Below are positions 33,718 to 41,417 of a stretch of DNA of 41,422 bases, piece by piece (the first letter of the stretch is position 1; the number at the start of each line of letters is the position of its first letter). The position numbers and the translations under genes were made by a program. This stretch comes from DATIJP01 sp964569185 (lineage in GTDB: Bacteria; Chlamydiota; Chlamydiia; Chlamydiales; Rhabdochlamydiaceae). The notes beneath the pieces are model-generated. The model saw only the letters and a list, made by a program, of their open reading frames with translations. It was not told the DNA's origin and did no database searches. The stretch spans positions 1-41,422 of the forward strand of contig CAZMTP010000006.1 of the NCBI GenBank assembly GCA_964569185.1. The letters are read 5' to 3'.

Positions 33718-35295
33718 TCAAGGAAAGCTTACTGTAATGATCTGGCTTTGTTCATTTTGTTTATTAAATGCTGCAACACCATAAGTCACTGATGCATTAT
33801 GCACTCTATTATCATCTACAAATTGCAGAGTATTTGCATCGACTTGTGCAAGGAGTGTTCCATTGCGATAAACAAGATAGCCTACAACAGAGGGATCGGT
33901 GCTAGCGCTCCAAGTCAGAGTATTGAAATACTCATTAAAAAGAGAGAAATTATTGAAATTCTCCGCCACCATTAAATTAGAGGGAGGAAGCAATAAGTTT
34001 TTTGTTCCTGTTGAGGCTTGAATAATATTATTTATAGAATTGGAATTGCTGATCCAGATAGCTGCAGCATGGATCGCATTTCCTGTGGATGTAGCGGCTA
34101 CTTTGGGATATCCATTAAGCGCATTTTGAGAAAGATTGAGTGGCGCGTGCCATACATTATTTGTAAATCCAGAAACGGTAGCTTCTGAAGACTGTATGAG
34201 CAATGAGATACCATTATCCAGCATATAAAGTGTCAATGCATCTCCAAAGGCGCTGACCGCTATGTCTGCAGAATAGGCATACAAATTAGGATCGAAAAGT
34301 TTTGTTGAGGCGATCCAATTTCCTCCTAATGGTTTTACTGATGATTCAAGGCTATAATTCATATCATCATAAGAGGTATTCCAAAGGGCCACTGCATTCC
34401 CAAAAGCATCATAAGCGACCTTAGACACTAAGGTTGCAGGATTGCGGATTCCAGGGGCTGATAGAGAGGCAGGTAGATCCCAAGTCCCAAGCAGCGCCGA
34501 TCTTTCAGAAGATTGGACAACCACACTGGAATAGATTGAATTATTTACGTCATAACTATACCAAACTGCTGTGGCATTAGCATTAACATCTAAAGCTACA
34601 GTAGCGTAGGCGGCATTATGGCTTTGATCTGAAATCACAAGACCGCTTGACCAGGTTCCAGAGGCCACTAGCCTTGTAGAAGAATAGACCGCATTAATCG
34701 AGCCTAATGGATTATGCCACACAATCACAGCCCTTTTATTTGCACCTGTGCCTCCTAATCCTACAGAAGGAGAGGCAGCAGCAGTGGCGCTAATGGTCTG
34801 CGTTGCTTGCCAACTTGCTCCAGATAATTTAATCCTCGCTTGGACACTGCCGCTTCTTGCCCAGACGGCCACTACATCCCCATCAGGATTGATTCCCAAA
34901 GCTGGCGAAGAAGCTCCGCTATTAGACAAACTAGTCACAGAGCTCCAGTTGCCGCTTAATGTTTTTGTGGCGGCTTTTACAACTCCTGCTTCCAGCCAAA
35001 TAGCGGTTGCATTTCCACTTAAATCTGACACAAGCCGCGGAGCAGATGCGTTGGCATTGGATAAAGTGACTGCTGTCCCCCAACTCATACTGGCCGGTTT
35101 TGAACGGGCTTTAACAAGGCCATTTTCAAGCCACGCAGCCACTACGTCTCCACTTGTATCAATCCCAATTTGCGGGTCGGAGCTGTTTAGGTTGGTATTG
35201 GATAGCGTAGTGGGTGGAAATACCCACTGCACATCCGCGCACGTTAATATCGAACAGGAAAAAACTGTAATCAACGAAAAGAGTAGTTTATTCAT
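33718..35295 (-). CDS. secreted repeat (propeller-like) protein with C-terminal Fn3-like domain, copy 1
   Basis: 525 residues: signal peptide MNKLLFSLITVFSCSILTCA, then at least ten repeats of roughly 40-50 residues. Each carries a D.(S/N)G(D/N)A.A.W core (for example IDTSGDVVAAWLENGLVKAR and VNANATAVWYSYD). Alternating strand patterns suggest a beta-propeller or stacked-sheet fold. The last 90 residues (FNTLTWSASTDPSVVGYLVY, then a NASVTYGVAAFNKQNEQSQI stretch) look like a fibronectin type III domain. No catalytic motif is visible; an adhesin or scaffold role is only a guess. It is 24 bases downstream of its paralogue, in the same operon, and is closed by the terminator at 33681-33706. Confidence 0.75.
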   Translation of the reverse strand: MNKLLFSLITVFSCSILTCADVQWVFPPTTLSNTNLNSSDPQIGIDTSGDVVAAWLENGLVKARSKPASMSWGTAVTLSNANASAPRLVSDLSGNATAIWLEAGVVKAATKTLSGNWSSVTSLSNSGASSPALGINPDGDVVAVWARSGSVQARIKLSGASWQATQTISATAAASPSVGLGGTGANKRAVIVWHNPLGSINAVYSSTRLVASGTWSSGLVISDQSHNAAYATVALDVNANATAVWYSYDVNNSIYSSVVVQSSERSALLGTWDLPASLSAPGIRNPATLVSKVAYDAFGNAVALWNTSYDDMNYSLESSVKPLGGNWIASTKLFDPNLYAYSADIAVSAFGDALTLYMLDNGISLLIQSSEATVSGFTNNVWHAPLNLSQNALNGYPKVAATSTGNAIHAAAIWISNSNSINNIIQASTGTKNLLLPPSNLMVAENFNNFSLFNEYFNTLTWSASTDPSVVGYLVYRNGTLLAQVDANTLQFVDDNRVHNASVTYGVAAFNKQNEQSQIITVSFP

Positions 35296-35319
35296 GATAT
35301 AACCTCTTAAATGATTCTT

Positions 35320-36879
35320 TTAAGGAAAACTTACACTCACAGTCTGACTTTGAAATCCTTCAGTATCAAGCGCTGCCACTCCGTAAGTCACAGATCCGTT
35401 CTGGACTGCATTATGGTCAACATATGATGTCATGCTAGAATCGATGCGGTCAATAAATACCCCATTGCGATAGATCACATAAGCAAAAAGATTTGGGTCG
35501 GAACTGGCCATCCAGCTAAGCGTATTGAAATATTCAGTCAACACTCCAAAATCTGTAGAACTTTGCGACACCATAGGCATAGAGGGTGCTAGCACAGCGC
35601 TTTTGGTGCCCGTCACAGCTTGGATGATTGTATTCATGCCATCAAATGCTTCCCAAACGGCTGCGGCATTGATTGTAGTACCTAAAAGGGTCGCTCCCAC
35701 ATGCGGATCTTTGTTATTAGTCCCTGTGGAAATTGTTTGAGGCACAGACCAGAAATTTCCTCTTGTATCATTAATATTGGACTCAGCAGATTGAATAGTA
35801 ATATTCATACTGTCAAAAGCCATAAAGGCTGCCACTGTATTCACCGATGAAGCAACCGCCACATTGCCTTTAAAAGCATATAAACTGGTGCTTATATCGG
35901 CGATATCGCTCCAGTTTTGCCCTATTTGAATTGTGGACGTTTCAAATTGATAAGTTTGTCCATTGAAAGAATTGGACCAAAAAGCCACTGCGTTTCCAAT
36001 CGAATCAAATGCGACACGCGCTTCTAACAATGCGGGATTCACATCTCCACTTGGAGAAAGAATAATAGGAGTGGACCAGCTCATACCATTTGGCATTGCA
36101 GCGACCGCAGCAACGACATTTGAATAGACAGAACCTGATACATCATATTGAAAAAAGATAACAAGAGCATTGCCATTAGCATCGACTGCAACATGTGGAT
36201 AATTGCCATGGTGAGGGGTTCCAGATGCAACTGTCAATGGCAATGCACTCCATACTCCCCCAACGGTGTAAGAGGAAGACAATACTGCATCTCCAGAAGC
36301 GCTACTATGCCACACAGCAATAATAGTTCCATCATTTCCAGCTGCGATATGAGGATTATCTGAACTATTTCCCGAAACAGTCGCTACAATACCCCATGCC
36401 ATTCCAAAAGGCTTTGTTGCAGATTCAATCACATTGCTTCTCACCCAAACAGCTATGGCGTCTCCACCAGTGGTGATCGTGACTTGAGGATCGGAGGCGG
36501 TAGAACCTGAGACTGTCGCGGAAGTCCCCCAAGACCCCCCTGATGCTTGAAATGAAGATTGGACCATATTATTTTCAATCCAAACAGCAACAGCATCTCC
36601 ATTAGCATCAACAGCTAATTTTGGAGATGTAGCTCCGGAACCAGAAAGTGTTGTTGTAGATCCCCAGCTGCCCATCACAGAATGAGAGGCTGTTTTAACA
36701 AATCCCCCTTCCAGCCAGAGCGCTATCGCATTTCCACTGGAGTCCATGCCAATGCTTGGTTCTGTAGCATTGACCGACATACCTGAAATCTGTGTTGGAG
36801 GACTGGACCACATAATGTCGGAGGCCGACAGGTTTAAAAAGGAAAAAAACGTAAAAAAGAGAACGGCTACTTTTTTCAC
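35320..36879 (-). CDS. secreted repeat (propeller-like) protein with C-terminal Fn3-like domain, copy 2
   Basis: 519 residues if it starts at GTG 36879 (MKKVAVLFFTFFSFLNLSAS as signal peptide), or 525 from TTG 36897; no ATG is in frame. GGTGG lies a few bases before the GTG. It shows the same G(D/N)A.AVW repeats as copy 1 (VDANGDAVAVWIENNMVQSS, TTGGDAIAVWVRSNVIESAT) and the same Fn3-like end (FNTLSWMASSDPNLFAYVIY, then a TYGVAALDTEGFQSQTVSVS stretch). It was clearly made by tandem duplication but the two have diverged strongly inside the repeats. Function unknown; exported and likely surface or secreted. Confidence 0.75.
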   Translation of the reverse strand: MKKVAVLFFTFFSFLNLSASDIMWSSPPTQISGMSVNATEPSIGMDSSGNAIALWLEGGFVKTASHSVMGSWGSTTTLSGSGATSPKLAVDANGDAVAVWIENNMVQSSFQASGGSWGTSATVSGSTASDPQVTITTGGDAIAVWVRSNVIESATKPFGMAWGIVATVSGNSSDNPHIAAGNDGTIIAVWHSSASGDAVLSSSYTVGGVWSALPLTVASGTPHHGNYPHVAVDANGNALVIFFQYDVSGSVYSNVVAAVAAMPNGMSWSTPIILSPSGDVNPALLEARVAFDSIGNAVAFWSNSFNGQTYQFETSTIQIGQNWSDIADISTSLYAFKGNVAVASSVNTVAAFMAFDSMNITIQSAESNINDTRGNFWSVPQTISTGTNNKDPHVGATLLGTTINAAAVWEAFDGMNTIIQAVTGTKSAVLAPSMPMVSQSSTDFGVLTEYFNTLSWMASSDPNLFAYVIYRNGVFIDRIDSSMTSYVDHNAVQNGSVTYGVAALDTEGFQSQTVSVSFP

Positions 36880-37040
36880 ATTCACCACCACTTCCAACCC
36901 AAATTTGTTTTTTTAGATGAACTAAACCCAACTTGGGCTGATGATTAAAAGGTTCAGTTCTTTAAAAAAAATCAACAAAGATCCAGTAGAATCTAAAAAA
37001 GAATTACCAACAAGTTTTTTTTTACCATTTAAGTTAAAAG

Positions 37041-37140
37041 TATCCTGCTTATCCTGCCGCCTTAGCGATCTTTTCATCCTATTTATTTTTTTCGGAGAAC
37101 AAGATGAGCAGGATCGCAGTGCGGCAGGATAGGCAAGATA
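37041..37140. repeat. palindromic intergenic element, copy B
   Basis: Matches copy A (23015-23107) in opposite orientation across about 90 bases, including the non-palindromic centre (TTTTCATCCT.TTTATTTTTT and GAGAACAAGAT). Arms at 37050-37070 and 37112-37131 begin with TATCCTGCCGC but are less perfect than in copy A. It lies between the 36879 and 37158 minus-strand genes in a 278-base gap that otherwise shows nothing coding. Confidence 0.8.
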
Positions 37141-37157
37141 TTAGTAATGTACTTTCA

Positions 37158-38036
37158 TTAGTTTGGAGAGAAATGCATTCGTTTACGTAATTCAGGCACA
37201 AAACGAAAGATTGCCTGCTCCTTATCTTCAAAGGTGTAATCTGCATTTAACAATTCTGCAGTTTCTTCCTGAGATAAATAACGGTTATCGATATTAAGCC
37301 TAGTTTTTGTTTTTCCAAAAAAAAGACTCCAGCTGCTGCGATTCATATAACGATTGATTCGCAACTCTCCTTTTTTAAGAGGATGCGATATTTGAAGATT
37401 CTTAAAGATAAACTCATAGGGGGGCCAAGAAAAATATTTGCACTGTGTCGGTTTAAACACTGTCTTAACAACCTCTTTTTCAGGATTAATTTCAGGCCCA
37501 ATAAGATCTAACGTTTCAATAACCAATGTTTTTCTCGGAAACACCTCTGCTCTTGAGGCGTCGAAAAAATCAGTGACAAAGGTAACCCCTGCATATTGCT
37601 TGTATTGTTCCAATATATCGATGATTTTATCTGAGTGGACAGGAACTAAAAATTCATTCACATCAAGAAAAACAAGCCAATTTGTTTCCTTAATGGCATA
37701 TCTTTTTAAAGCATTTTCATAAGCAGGGATCTGTGTGCCTAATGCCCAGATAAAAGTATTATTTTCATTTTCTATATCGATACAATCAGCCCATTGAATA
37801 AGTGTCACGATTCCTTTGTCTACGTAAGGCCTAAGGTTGGCTACATAGTTATCTCTACTATTATTGTTATATAAATAAAAATGATCGACTCCGACCAATC
37901 GATGATATTCAATCCATTCCTTTAGATATTTAGATTCGTTTCTAAAAATAGCACATACAGACAATTGATATTTCTTGGACTCTGCTAAGACGGGGCACAT
38001 TTGCAAACAGATTAAGACAAAAAATAGAATGAACAT
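37158..38036 (-). CDS. exported GT92-family (DUF23-like) glycosyltransferase
   Basis: 292 residues with a signal peptide (FILFFVLICLQMCPVLAE) and the GT92 pattern SVCAIFRNESKYLKEWIEYH...GVDHFYLYNNNSRDN near the start. The usual DxDEF metal motif appears as FLDVNEFL (residues 124-131), with Asn in place of the second Asp. GT92 members in animals add galactose to N-glycan core fucose; bacterial members are scattered. An AGGGG lies ahead of ATG 38036, only 7 bases after the collagen-like stop, so both are almost surely one transcript. That suggests the collagen-like protein as acceptor, but this is inference. Confidence 0.82.
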   Translation of the reverse strand: MFILFFVLICLQMCPVLAESKKYQLSVCAIFRNESKYLKEWIEYHRLVGVDHFYLYNNNSRDNYVANLRPYVDKGIVTLIQWADCIDIENENNTFIWALGTQIPAYENALKRYAIKETNWLVFLDVNEFLVPVHSDKIIDILEQYKQYAGVTFVTDFFDASRAEVFPRKTLVIETLDLIGPEINPEKEVVKTVFKPTQCKYFSWPPYEFIFKNLQISHPLKKGELRINRYMNRSSWSLFFGKTKTRLNIDNRYLSQEETAELLNADYTFEDKEQAIFRFVPELRKRMHFSPN

Positions 38037-38043
38037 AAGTCCC

Positions 38044-39663
38044 CTATTGTAGTTTAACGATTGTCATATACGCAGCCACCCCTGTACCTGCTGCCCTATC
38101 ATTGAGTATTCTGTTACCTCCTGAAATATTATTAGCTGCAATAGTAAAAGGCGGGTTCCCAGAAAGAAAAAAAATCATTGATCCACTAATTAAAGTATTA
38201 GCTGCTGTTGTTTCTACTACATATTGTGCTGCATTTGTGACACCAGTGACTTGTACTTGAAATGCAGAGTTTGTCGCTGTTGTAGAATAACCAAAATTGA
38301 CCTGATACAGTCCAGTATCATTCACTAAGATACCCCCGCCAGACGCCGTATTTCCTCCAGCAACTAGACTCAATTTAGATCCTGCAGGTCTATTGATTAA
38401 AGATGTCCAACCAATATTATTCCCAGTATTTACTGTGGTTCCTCCCACAACTCCATTAACAAATGCAAAACCAAAATCAACTGAAAAGCTTCCTTTTGGG
38501 CCGGTTGGACCTGTCGGTCCCGTGCGGCCTGTCACCCCTGTTGGACCTGTCACACCTGTAGGACCAGTTGGGCCTGTAGGACCAGTCGATCCAGTCACTC
38601 CTGTTGGTCCTGTCGGACCTGTAGGACCTGTAGGTCCTGTAATACCAGGCCCTGTAGGGCCCGTTGGTCCTGTCACACCTGTTGGACCTGTAGGTCCTGT
38701 AATGCCAGGTCCAGTCGGACCAGTTGATCCTGTCGGACCTGTGGGACCAGTGATTCCTGTTGGACCTGTCACTCCTGTAGGACCAGTTGGTCCCGTAGGA
38801 CCTGTAGGTCCTGTAATACCAGGTCCAGTCGGACCAGTTGGACCTGTCGGACCTGTGGGACCTGTAGGTCCTGTAATGCCAGGACCAGTCGGACCAGTTG
38901 ATCCTGTCGGACCTGTGGGACCTGTTAATCCTGTTGGACCTGTCACACCTGTATGACCAGTAGGACCCGTAGGGCCTGTAGGTCCTGTAATTCCAGGACC
39001 GGTCGGACCAGTTGATCCTGTCGGACCTGTGACTCCTGTTGGACCTGTTGGTCCAGTAACCCCCGTTGGGCCGGTGACTCCAGTTGGTCCTGTGGGACCT
39101 GTAGCACCTATAGAGCCAGTGGGTCCTGTAACTCCTGTAGGACCAGTTGAACCTGTAACACCAGTTGGCCCTGTTGGACCTGTAGGTCCTGTAATGCCAG
39201 GACCGGTCGGACCAGTTGAGCCAGTTGGGCCTGTGGGACCTGTAGGTCCTGTAATGCCAGGACCGGTCGGACCAGTTGAGCCAGTTGGGCCTGTGGGACC
39301 TGTAGGTCCTGTAATGCCAGGACCGGTCGGACCAGTTGGGCCTGTAGGACCAGTCGGACCAGTGACTCCTGTCGGACCTGTTACACCTGTTGGACCAGTC
39401 GGTCCCGTCGGACCTGTCACTCCAGTCGGTCCAGTATCCCCTGTAGGTCCCGTATCGCCGGTTGGCCCTGTAGGTCCTGTTGGTCCTGTTGGACCCGTGG
39501 GTCCAGTAGTTCCGGTATTAGGACCCGTAGGACCTGTCGGGCCTGTGGGACCTGTACCGCCGCTACTACCCATGGCACAATTCGCAGCATTCGGCAAAGT
39601 CTCAGTGTAACCTTGCCCTGCAAGAATAATGAAAATTACTAAAAGGCGAATAAATATATTCAC
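38044..39663 (-). CDS. secreted collagen-like protein with Gly-Pro-Thr stalk and C-terminal globular domain
   Basis: 539 residues from GTG 39663 (or 543 from TTG 39675; no ATG in frame). Signal peptide IFIRLLVIFIILAGQGYTE, a short head with one Cys, then about 355 residues of Gly-X-Y triplets, mostly GPTGPT with GVT, GST, GDT and GIT variants. Eight GPGIT breaks interrupt the triplet phase. The last 148 residues (from SFSVDFGFAFVNGVVGGTTV) are Gly/Asn/Thr-rich strands, much like the BclA-type C1q/TNF-like trimerisation heads. Bacterial GPT collagens form trimeric rods and their Thr are O-glycosylated in Bacillus. The collagen region has only one Lys (GPK at its end), so animal-type hydroxylysine glycosylation is excluded. 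Likely a surface or secreted filament. Confidence 0.9.
   Translation of the reverse strand: MNIFIRLLVIFIILAGQGYTETLPNAANCAMGSSGGTGPTGPTGPTGPNTGTTGPTGPTGPTGPTGPTGDTGPTGDTGPTGVTGPTGPTGPTGVTGPTGVTGPTGPTGPTGPTGPGITGPTGPTGPTGSTGPTGPGITGPTGPTGPTGSTGPTGPGITGPTGPTGPTGVTGSTGPTGVTGPTGSIGATGPTGPTGVTGPTGVTGPTGPTGVTGPTGSTGPTGPGITGPTGPTGPTGHTGVTGPTGLTGPTGPTGSTGPTGPGITGPTGPTGPTGPTGPTGPGITGPTGPTGPTGPTGVTGPTGITGPTGPTGSTGPTGPGITGPTGPTGVTGPTGPTGPGITGPTGPTGPTGPTGVTGSTGPTGPTGPTGVTGPTGVTGRTGPTGPTGPKGSFSVDFGFAFVNGVVGGTTVNTGNNIGWTSLINRPAGSKLSLVAGGNTASGGGILVNDTGLYQVNFGYSTTATNSAFQVQVTGVTNAAQYVVETTAANTLISGSMIFFLSGNPPFTIAANNISGGNRILNDRAAGTGVAAYMTIVKLQ
39181..39338. repeat. 60-bp perfect tandem repeat inside the collagen-like gene
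   Basis: Bases 39181-39240 and 39241-39300 are identical, and the first 38 bases of a third copy follow. Each unit encodes 20 residues including one GPGIT break. It indicates recent slippage or unequal exchange and a likely site of length variation. Confidence 0.9.
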
Positions 39664-39689
39664 GCAAAAATTCAACTTGAAATTAGCTT

Positions 39690-39719
39690 AATTTATTGAA
39701 TGGTAAGCTATTCTTTCAA
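39690..39719 (-). promoter_or_regulatory. candidate promoter of the collagen-GT92 operon
   Basis: On the minus strand TTGAAA (39719-39714) and TAAATT (39695-39690) are spaced by 18 bases. The predicted start point would leave about 20 bases before the GTG at 39663, which also favours GTG over TTG 39675. A 7-bp inverted repeat TAGCTTA/TAAGCTA (39684-39690, 39704-39710) overlaps it. Confidence 0.35.
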
Positions 39720-39726
39720 TCTTTTT

Positions 39727-41040
39727 TTAAAAGCTCATTTTGAAAGTAACGCGAAGTCCCTGTAGATAAAGATTGCCTTGTGGGGCACAGATAAAACTTG
39801 TGTCATTAAACCAACGGATCATATTTTGATTCCACCAGACCTGAAAATCATATCCAGCTTCTAGGCTGAAATAATAAGAGCAATCTAAAAACTCATAACT
39901 TACTCCCAGGTACAACTCTAGTTCTTGTCTTAGTGTATTTAATGTATTGGAAGTGTGGGCAAAAATAGTACTATTATTGGTCGCATGCTGATTCAATTTT
40001 AAATGATAATGGGTAAATAAAATATCGCCTGCCACTCTACCTGCAATACTAAAACAGTAGGTTAAATACCAATTGCCATTGATTCCTAATCGTGGCCCAA
40101 GACCCCAAGAGCTACTTCTATCCGAAACATGCAATGTAAACGGAGTGGGAAACAGTAGATCCATTTCTCCTTTGAGTTTCTGGTTGATCCAAGCAGCTGC
40201 CAATCCAATATAGGGTCTAATAATAAACCGACATCCCATGTAACAGCGACGTCCCAATTCCACATTCAACACATTAAAATCAAGATCCCAACAATCGTGA
40301 ATAAAGCTAGAGGCATTATTGGAGATCAAATTGGGTTGGATCCAGCGCGCATAAAGAAAGCCATCCGCTGATTCAAAAGCTGACTTTGTGTTTTTAGAGT
40401 GAAGATGGATATATTCAGCCGATATATCCCAATCATCATAACAAGGCAAAATATAGGAAGCTCCCACAGCAAATCCTGGTTGAAAGCTGGTATCCATGTT
40501 TACCATTTTTCCATCGGTCCAACTATTGCCACACACATCGTTTCTAATTGTAAAAGGAGATGTAAGAGCAATGTCCATACAACATTGCGTCGCATCCCAA
40601 TAGAGAAAACTTGCCCAAAACAAAAAATCCTGCAGACACACAGGGTCAAAGGGCGCAGGCGCGTTATAGCCAGAGGTCATTACTTGACAGTGCATGTTCA
40701 CTGAAGAACAAGGTTCTAACTCTTCTTCCTCTTCACAGTCATCGCAGCTCTCCAGAGCCATCTCTAAAGAGAAATCAAAAAGACTGTCTGGATCCACGAA
40801 GCTAGAAGATGGATAGACCTCTTCCTCCTCAAAAAATGGCGCCTCCTCTAAAGTGTTTTCACCCAGAATCGGAAAATAAGGGTCTTCTTCTACTTCCTCA
40901 GGAGGCTCAGGTCCGTAGCGTGCATAACTTTGTGTAAAAAATTCAGTCTTAGAGCCTTGTGAGAAACAAGGTAAGACAGAGAAGAATAAATAGGTGCAGA
41001 GTAAGACCAATAGGGCTCTACTCTTATTATGGGTTCCCAT
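39727..41040 (-). CDS. MOMP-like (Lpg1974-type) outer membrane porin with acidic N-terminus
   Basis: 437 residues. Signal peptide (LLVLLCTYLFFSVLPCFSQ), then a Glu/Asp-rich segment at about 45-110, then a beta-barrel from about residue 136. Barrel motifs include FLFWASFLYWDATQ, FAVGASYILPCYDDWDISAE, IRPYIGLAAAWINQKLKGEM, a SWGLGPRLGINGNWYL segment, and the end FQVWWNQNMIRWFND...GNLYLQGLRVTFKMSF with a C-terminal Phe. This is the pattern of the expanded MOMP-like family of environmental chlamydiae. The mature protein has about 15 Cys, fitting a disulfide-linked outer membrane. A paralogue lies immediately upstream on the same strand. Confidence 0.82.
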   Translation of the reverse strand: MGTHNKSRALLVLLCTYLFFSVLPCFSQGSKTEFFTQSYARYGPEPPEEVEEDPYFPILGENTLEEAPFFEEEEVYPSSSFVDPDSLFDFSLEMALESCDDCEEEEELEPCSSVNMHCQVMTSGYNAPAPFDPVCLQDFLFWASFLYWDATQCCMDIALTSPFTIRNDVCGNSWTDGKMVNMDTSFQPGFAVGASYILPCYDDWDISAEYIHLHSKNTKSAFESADGFLYARWIQPNLISNNASSFIHDCWDLDFNVLNVELGRRCYMGCRFIIRPYIGLAAAWINQKLKGEMDLLFPTPFTLHVSDRSSSWGLGPRLGINGNWYLTYCFSIAGRVAGDILFTHYHLKLNQHATNNSTIFAHTSNTLNTLRQELELYLGVSYEFLDCSYYFSLEAGYDFQVWWNQNMIRWFNDTSFICAPQGNLYLQGLRVTFKMSF

Positions 41041-41091
41041 AATCTTATTAATAACATAAACTAAAATAATAGAATAATTAATTAACTGTTA

Positions 41092-41109
41092 TTAACTTAA
41101 TTAAGTTAA
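41092..41109. repeat. 18-bp perfect AT palindrome between the two porin genes
   Basis: TTAACTTAATTAAGTTAA is self-complementary over its full length. It lies 52 bases upstream of the 41040 start and 8 bases after the upstream paralogue's stop. It could be an operator or a weak 3' hairpin; AT richness makes chance possible. Confidence 0.4.
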
Positions 41110-41117
41110 TTTAATTA

Positions 41118-41417
41118 TTAAAATCCAACTTTAAATGTAATTATTAGACCTTGAAGGTAAAGATTGCCTTGAGGGGTAGCCACATATGTGATATCATTGA
41201 ACCAACGGATCATATTCTGATTCCACCAGACTTGAAATTCATACCCAGCCTCTAAACTAAAGTAATAGTAACAATCTAAGAATTCATAACTAAGTCCGAT
41301 ATATAATTCTAATTCCTGTCGTACTGTATTGACATTAGAAGAAGAGGTTAAAAATACTGTATCGTCATGGGTGTGTTGCATAACCCCGGCAGATTTTAAG
41401 CAGCTAGGTCTTGCCGC
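41118..41417 (-). CDS. MOMP-like porin paralogue, C-terminal part at the window edge
   Basis: The last 99 codons of a second MOMP-like porin: RQELELYIGLSYEFLDCYYY, then FSLEAGYEFQVWWNQNMIRW and a GNLYLQGLIITFKVGF end, nearly identical to the same part of the 39727-41040 protein. Homology holds up to about residue QHTHDD (41381). The frame then runs ARPSCLKSAGV back to a TAA at 41418-41420, so the gene is either truncated there or the last ~30 bases are unreliable. These last bases include an imperfect inverted repeat (TTAAGCAGC...GCCGCTTAA). Whether it is a pseudogene or a contig-end effect cannot be told. Confidence 0.7.
   Translation of the reverse strand, partial: AARPSCLKSAGVMQHTHDDTVFLTSSSNVNTVRQELELYIGLSYEFLDCYYYFSLEAGYEFQVWWNQNMIRWFNDITYVATPQGNLYLQGLIITFKVGF

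Noticed and set aside
34748..35302. 184-codon plus-strand frame opposite the repeat protein
   Set aside because: Low-complexity mirror of Ala/Gly/Trp repeats; the minus-strand frame has a signal peptide and a longer coherent sequence.
38393..39610. Long plus-strand open frames reading (GPV)n opposite the collagen gene
   Set aside because: They are the mirror of GGN-CCN-ACN codons: the reverse complement of GPT repeats has no stops. No start signal or non-repeat domain supports a gene.
39684..39710. Inverted repeat TAGCTTA/TAAGCTA as terminator of the porin gene
   Set aside because: No T-run follows on the minus strand and it overlaps a promoter-like pair, so it is not called as a terminator.
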